NCBI GenBank assembly: GCA_030849805.1
Contig: JASANZ010001969.1
Location: 1 to 28,020 of the forward strand
Reading direction: 5' to 3'
DNA length: 28,020 bases
Source: Sergeia podlipaevii
Lineage: Eukaryota > Euglenozoa > Kinetoplastea > Trypanosomatida > Trypanosomatidae
Part shown: in pieces, positions 24,923 to 28,020 of the stretch
How the letters are laid out: every line of letters starts with the position of its first letter
Numbering within the stretch: the stretch's first letter is position 1
Translations under genes and position numbers: made by a program
Notes under the pieces: generated by a model
Database searches by the model: none
What the model was told of the DNA's origin: nothing
Seen by the model: only the letters and a program-made list of their open reading frames with translations

Positions 24923-26065
24923 ATGTTGAAGTCAAGAGCTCTCCTGCGTAGCGGCTTGCTTTCAAGTATTCGGGCTCTAAAAGATTGGAATAACAGCAAC
25001 GCAGCGGCGGCCACGAGTATCCCTACTGCTGCTGCTGCAGCTTCTATCGTCAATGCATCAGCAGCAGCAGCGCGTGGTGGTGGTGGTAGTAGTGGGGATG
25101 CCTTTTGCAATAGCAGTGCCGGCGCATCGTCGGTCGCATCACCGTACTCACCGAATTACTACGTTGGTGCGAAGAATTCTCTTTCTGCGTCTTCGCCTCC
25201 ACCCTCTCAGCCACCACAGCAACAACAGCAGCGGCAAGGCGTGTTCGAAGCCCTCCACCCGTCCTCTTCTGCGTCCTCGTCAGCGGCAGCTTCTTCCTTC
25301 TCTTTTTCACTTGCAAAGAGCTGTGAGGACAACCACAACGTACCAATAGAGCTCGATGTTCTTCAACGCATTGTGCGCACACGCCGTTCCATACGCAAAT
25401 ACGACCCAGAACGTCCTGTGGAGCACGCGTTGCTGCAGTCCATTCTGGCCACCACTGTGCGCAGCCCGACGGGTTTTAACCTGCAACCCTGGCACGCTAT
25501 CGTAGTGCACAGCCCAGAGCAGAAGTATGCACTTTGCAAAGCCGCTCTTGGTCAGCGTCAAGTTCTCGATGCCCCCATCACGGTCGTCTTTGCCGGTGAC
25601 ACCGAGCCCGAACGCAACGCGCCTGCTGCGCTAGAAGCGGGCCTCGAAAACGGTTACTACGGTCCATACTACGGTCCGGCGTTTCTCAGAAACGTCTACT
25701 ACTATCTTCATGGTGGTCCTTGCCAGTCCATGGCAGCGGCCAAGTCCGCGTTATCCGCGTGGTACTCGCGGGAGACAGGGACTCCACTCATCTCCGTCCC
25801 CGTTACGCGCTCGGGTTATGCGTGGAAACAGACGATGATTCCAGTCACTACCTTTGTGCACCTGTGCTCTGCGGCTGGGCTGGGTACATGCATGATGGAA
25901 GGCATTGACGAAGAAGCGGTCAAGAAGATGGTAGAACTTCCGGACCGCTTCACGGTGCCGGTGATCGTGTCTGTGGGGTACCCGGCACCTTCGGAGGTGG
26001 CGCCGGAAAAGCCAATGAGTCCGCGTTTTTCAACTCAGCACATGATTCGATGGAACAAATATTGA
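24923..26065 (+). CDS. nitroreductase-family flavoprotein, probably mitochondrial
   Basis: This 380-residue protein starts with MLKSRALLRSGLLSSIRALK, a basic, Leu/Ser-rich sequence without acidic residues, typical of a mitochondrial presequence. A Ser/Ala/Gln-rich linker follows (about 25-140). The catalytic domain covers about 145-380: the FMN-binding TRRSIRKYDPERP (about 153-165), SPTGFNLQPWHAIVV (about 180-194), DAPITVVFAGD (about 215-225), a Tyr/Gly-rich insertion (NGYYGPYYGPAFLRNVYYY), AAGLGTCMMEGID (about 317-329) and VPVIVSVGYPAP. These are hallmarks of FMN-dependent NAD(P)H nitroreductases. Trypanosomatids have a mitochondrial type I nitroreductase that activates nifurtimox and benznidazole; this may be that enzyme or a relative, but I cannot separate paralogues by eye. 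Family members also include quinone reductases and dehydrogenases. The ATG at 24923 is chosen because it supplies the presequence. Confidence 0.87.
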   Translation: MLKSRALLRSGLLSSIRALKDWNNSNAAAATSIPTAAAAASIVNASAAAARGGGGSSGDAFCNSSAGASSVASPYSPNYYVGAKNSLSASSPPPSQPPQQQQQRQGVFEALHPSSSASSSAAASSFSFSLAKSCEDNHNVPIELDVLQRIVRTRRSIRKYDPERPVEHALLQSILATTVRSPTGFNLQPWHAIVVHSPEQKYALCKAALGQRQVLDAPITVVFAGDTEPERNAPAALEAGLENGYYGPYYGPAFLRNVYYYLHGGPCQSMAAAKSALSAWYSRETGTPLISVPVTRSGYAWKQTMIPVTTFVHLCSAAGLGTCMMEGIDEEAVKKMVELPDRFTVPVIVSVGYPAPSEVAPEKPMSPRFSTQHMIRWNKY

Positions 26066-26374
26066 TTATTATTTTTTTTGCTCTTGTTGTTGTTGTTAGA
26101 GGGGGGGGCGAGATGAAGAGAGAGATAATTTCTCTACTCACAATGACAAAAAAAAAAGAGGAAAGTAACGCAACGGCGCCAATATTCGTTTGTATTTACT
26201 ACTTTTCTCCTCTTTATTTTTTTGAATTCCTGTTATCGTTGAATGATCTCATAAATTGCTTTGTTTTCTTTTATCCATTAAGTAAGAAGAATATATTTAC
26301 CCACATACACTGAAAAACAAGGAAGAAAGTATTTTTAAAAAATATATATATACTGAGGTTAACCGCCAATACAT

Positions 26375-26428
26375 ATTGTTGCTTGGTGCAACGATGAATG
26401 ACAGAGAGGGTGGCAGTGTGAGTACTGC
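26375..26428 (+). promoter_or_regulatory. two adjacent stem-loops in the presumed 3' UTR of the nitroreductase
   Basis: ATTGTTGC (26375-26382) pairs with GCAACGAT (26388-26395), giving 8 bp with one G-U and a TTGGT loop. A second hairpin, GCAGT (26413-26417) with ACTGC (26424-26428), follows with a 6-nt loop. Both lie in a less AT-rich island about 310-360 nt after the stop codon, compatible with a 3' UTR structure. No known family is recognised. Confidence 0.4.
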
Positions 26429-26973
26429 TGCCTATCGGTATTGTTGTTGTTTTGCGATTTGTGTGCGTACATACCCAAAACATAAATGAAAAAAAAAACC
26501 ATAGATGTCATGTCTCCCATCAGGTTCATTGATGGATAGAGAGAGGAGGGGATAGCATGAGGAAAAGTAACGTCCAAACGCAATCGTACATCTTTCATAT
26601 AGCTGAACCCAATGGTCAAATCATGCTTCGTGCTTCTCTCCTTTTCTTTTCTCTATTCTTGTCTGTACTGCAGTATAGCGGCACTACAGAGCCTGGCATA
26701 TATTTATTTATTTATTTATCTTTAGAAGGACGACTTGCGTGTGTGTGTGTGCGAGCGAGAGAAGGAGAGAGAGAGAGAGAGACTTTTGTCAGTTTTTCTC
26801 CTTTTTCAGTACTTATATATTTCTGGCGAGCACCATCGTGCTCCGAAGTTTTCATACACACACATCACAGACAACTTTCAGCACGATAGGAGTCTTTGAT
26901 TTCTAAAAAAAAAAAAAAATTAAGTTTTTGTTTTCTCATCACGTTGCTATTTTCATTTTTTTTCTTCCTTCCC

Positions 26974-27050
26974 CCCCCCCCCCCACTCTCATATATATTT
27001 TTTAGAATCAANCCCCCCCCCCCACTCTCATATATATTTTTTAGAATCAA
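26974..27050. repeat. 38-bp segment in tandem with an N between copies, probable assembly artefact
   Basis: The segment made of 11 C followed by ACTCTCATATATATT and TTTTAGAATCAA occurs at 26974-27011 and again at 27013-27050, identical, with an unresolved base at 27012. The first copy is preceded by three more C. Identical copies joined at an N next to C-runs are what contig-end joining across a homopolymer produces. Confidence 0.8.
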
Positions 27051-27476
27051 GAATTGAGAAAGGGAAGAGTCAGAAAGACTTCCCAATAGCACCCTTTCTC
27101 TCCCTTTGCTCTTATATATTACTATTTTTACTTACTTATATTTAAAAAAAAAAAAAAGACATTAGAATTTCACTTTGCTTTTGTACTTTACTCTATTTTA
27201 AATTTTTTTGTTGTTGCTTTCAATACCAGGAAAAGGACTAGTCGTCTAATTGTTGTTGTTGTTGTTGTTGTTTTCTACATTTTCTTCACATACATACACA
27301 CGCACACTTTCGCCAAAAAAAAAAAACTTGCTTGCTCGACTCTCCAATAAACTCTATTGTTATCACAATTATTGTTTCTGTTATCGTTATTGTTGCTGTT
27401 TTGAAGCAGCAGCAGCTAAACTTGAACTGCGTAATTGGTGTGCTACTAGCACAAGTGTCAGTTGTGATTTAGTCCT

Positions 27477-27532
27477 TCCCCCCCCCCCTCTCCCCTCCTT
27501 CAACGGATTCTCTTTTTTTTAAAAAAAAAAAG
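27477..27532 (+). promoter_or_regulatory. candidate trans-splice acceptor for the last gene
   Basis: A strong C/T tract (CCTTC10-12 TCTCCCCTCCTTC, then TTCTCT8) is followed by an A11 run whose end gives the first AG at 27531-27532. The implied 5' UTR of 65 nt contains GAGT repeats (27563-27578). Confidence 0.55.
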
Positions 27533-27597
27533 GGAGAAAGAGAGAGAGAAGGATTGACACGGCGAGTGAGTGAGTGAGTAAACTATAGACATAGCAA

Positions 27598-28020
27598 ATG
27601 GCAACGTCGGTTCCTGATACTGCTTCCATCCAGTTCTCTCTCGCATCCGAGCAAAATTACCTAGCGGAATACCCCGATGGAATAGGTCATGCGCAAGGAC
27701 GAGGGGGATCTCTCTCATCATCATCACAGCACAACCGGAGCTTTCTTAGTGTAAAGGGCTTAGGTGGTAGTGCTCATGGTGGTGGCAGCAACAACACCAC
27801 CAGCTCTCACCGCCGCAATCGCGGAAGGAATACCTCATTGGCCAGTAGACACACACAGGGTGGCAGCTCTAGCTCTATACAGTTCCTTGAATTTGACCAC
27901 GAAGATGACTTGGAGAGTAGTGGGCAGATGCCATGGGCACCGCCGGCGCCACATCAACCGCATGGTGGCAAAAGTAGTGTCACTAGTGCTGCTAGTGATG
28001 GTCATTATGGTAGCAACAGA
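27598..28020 (+). CDS. 5' part of a Ser/Gly/His-rich protein, cut by the window end
   Basis: An ATG at 27598-27600 opens a frame that stays open for 141 codons to the last base of the window, so the gene continues beyond it. The predicted start is MATSVPDTASIQFSLASEQN. The visible part is rich in Ser, Gly, His and Asn, with SSSS and GGSAHGGG-type runs and one more ordered acidic patch (IQFLEFDHEDDLESS) near residues 97-111. Composition switches here from AT-rich spacer to the moderate GC of the other genes, and a good polypyrimidine-AG element precedes it. No domain or function can be recognised from this fragment. Confidence 0.8.
   Translation, partial: MATSVPDTASIQFSLASEQNYLAEYPDGIGHAQGRGGSLSSSSQHNRSFLSVKGLGGSAHGGGSNNTTSSHRRNRGRNTSLASRHTQGGSSSSIQFLEFDHEDDLESSGQMPWAPPAPHQPHGGKSSVTSAASDGHYGSNR

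Larger units (their letters stand above)
26066..27597. other. spacer between the nitroreductase gene and the last gene
   Basis: No gene is convincing. A less AT-rich island (about 26355-26850) holds three compact inverted repeats. Downstream are an A14 run, C-runs, a duplicated segment with an N at 27012, (GTT)n at 27250-27271 and a poly-C/poly-T tract just before the last gene. Frames of 70-110 codons at 26359-26619 (minus) and 26557-26889 (plus) have no recognisable domain and spacer-like composition in their second halves. Confidence 0.55.

Noticed and set aside
26557..26889. 110-codon plus-strand frame after the nitroreductase gene
   Set aside because: Its second half is (TTTA)n, (GT)n and (GA)n repeats, no acceptor-like element precedes it closely, and no domain is visible.

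Overview
The window reads as nuclear DNA of a kinetoplastid (trypanosomatid) flagellate. Eight protein genes, all on the + strand and none with a recognisable intron, are separated by 0.7-1.6 kb of AT-rich DNA full of homopolymers, (AT)n tracts and poly-T/poly-C stretches followed by an AG. This is the layout of a polycistronic RNA polymerase II unit whose mRNAs are made by spliced-leader trans-splicing and polyadenylation. TGA, TAG and TAA all end long frames, so the standard code applies. I cannot fix the genus. Coding GC is moderate, spacers are very AT-rich, and the proteins carry many Ser, Ala, Gly, Asn and Gln runs.

Layout: (1) 125-3379, a large low-complexity protein with one ubiquitin-like stretch, followed by about 600 bp that still look coding but in shifting frames. 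(2) 5011-6321, a nucleotide-sugar transporter of the SLC35D type. (3) 7707-9213, a PhzF-family protein whose reading frame is broken at an A10 run. (4) 10199-13543, a KIF6/KIF9B-type kinesin-9, a flagellar motor. (5) 14247-19541, a giant ankyrin-repeat protein. (6) 20580-23456, a leucine-rich-repeat protein with an N-myristoylation signal. (7) 24923-26065, a nitroreductase with a mitochondrial-type presequence. (8) 27598 to the window end, the 5' part of a Ser/Gly/His-rich protein. The genes do not form a pathway, which is normal in kinetoplastid arrays; regulation is expected to be post-transcriptional through UTRs.

The most notable non-coding signal is on the minus strand at about 7240-7326. 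It resembles the conserved 5' signature (Pr77 / HDV-like ribozyme) of ingi/L1Tc/SIDER-type retroposons, with perfect P1 pairing. Several compact inverted repeats sit in less AT-rich islands of the presumed UTRs. Sequence-quality warnings: an N at 27012 inside a tandemly repeated 38-bp segment next to C-runs, and the homopolymer-associated frameshift in the PhzF gene.
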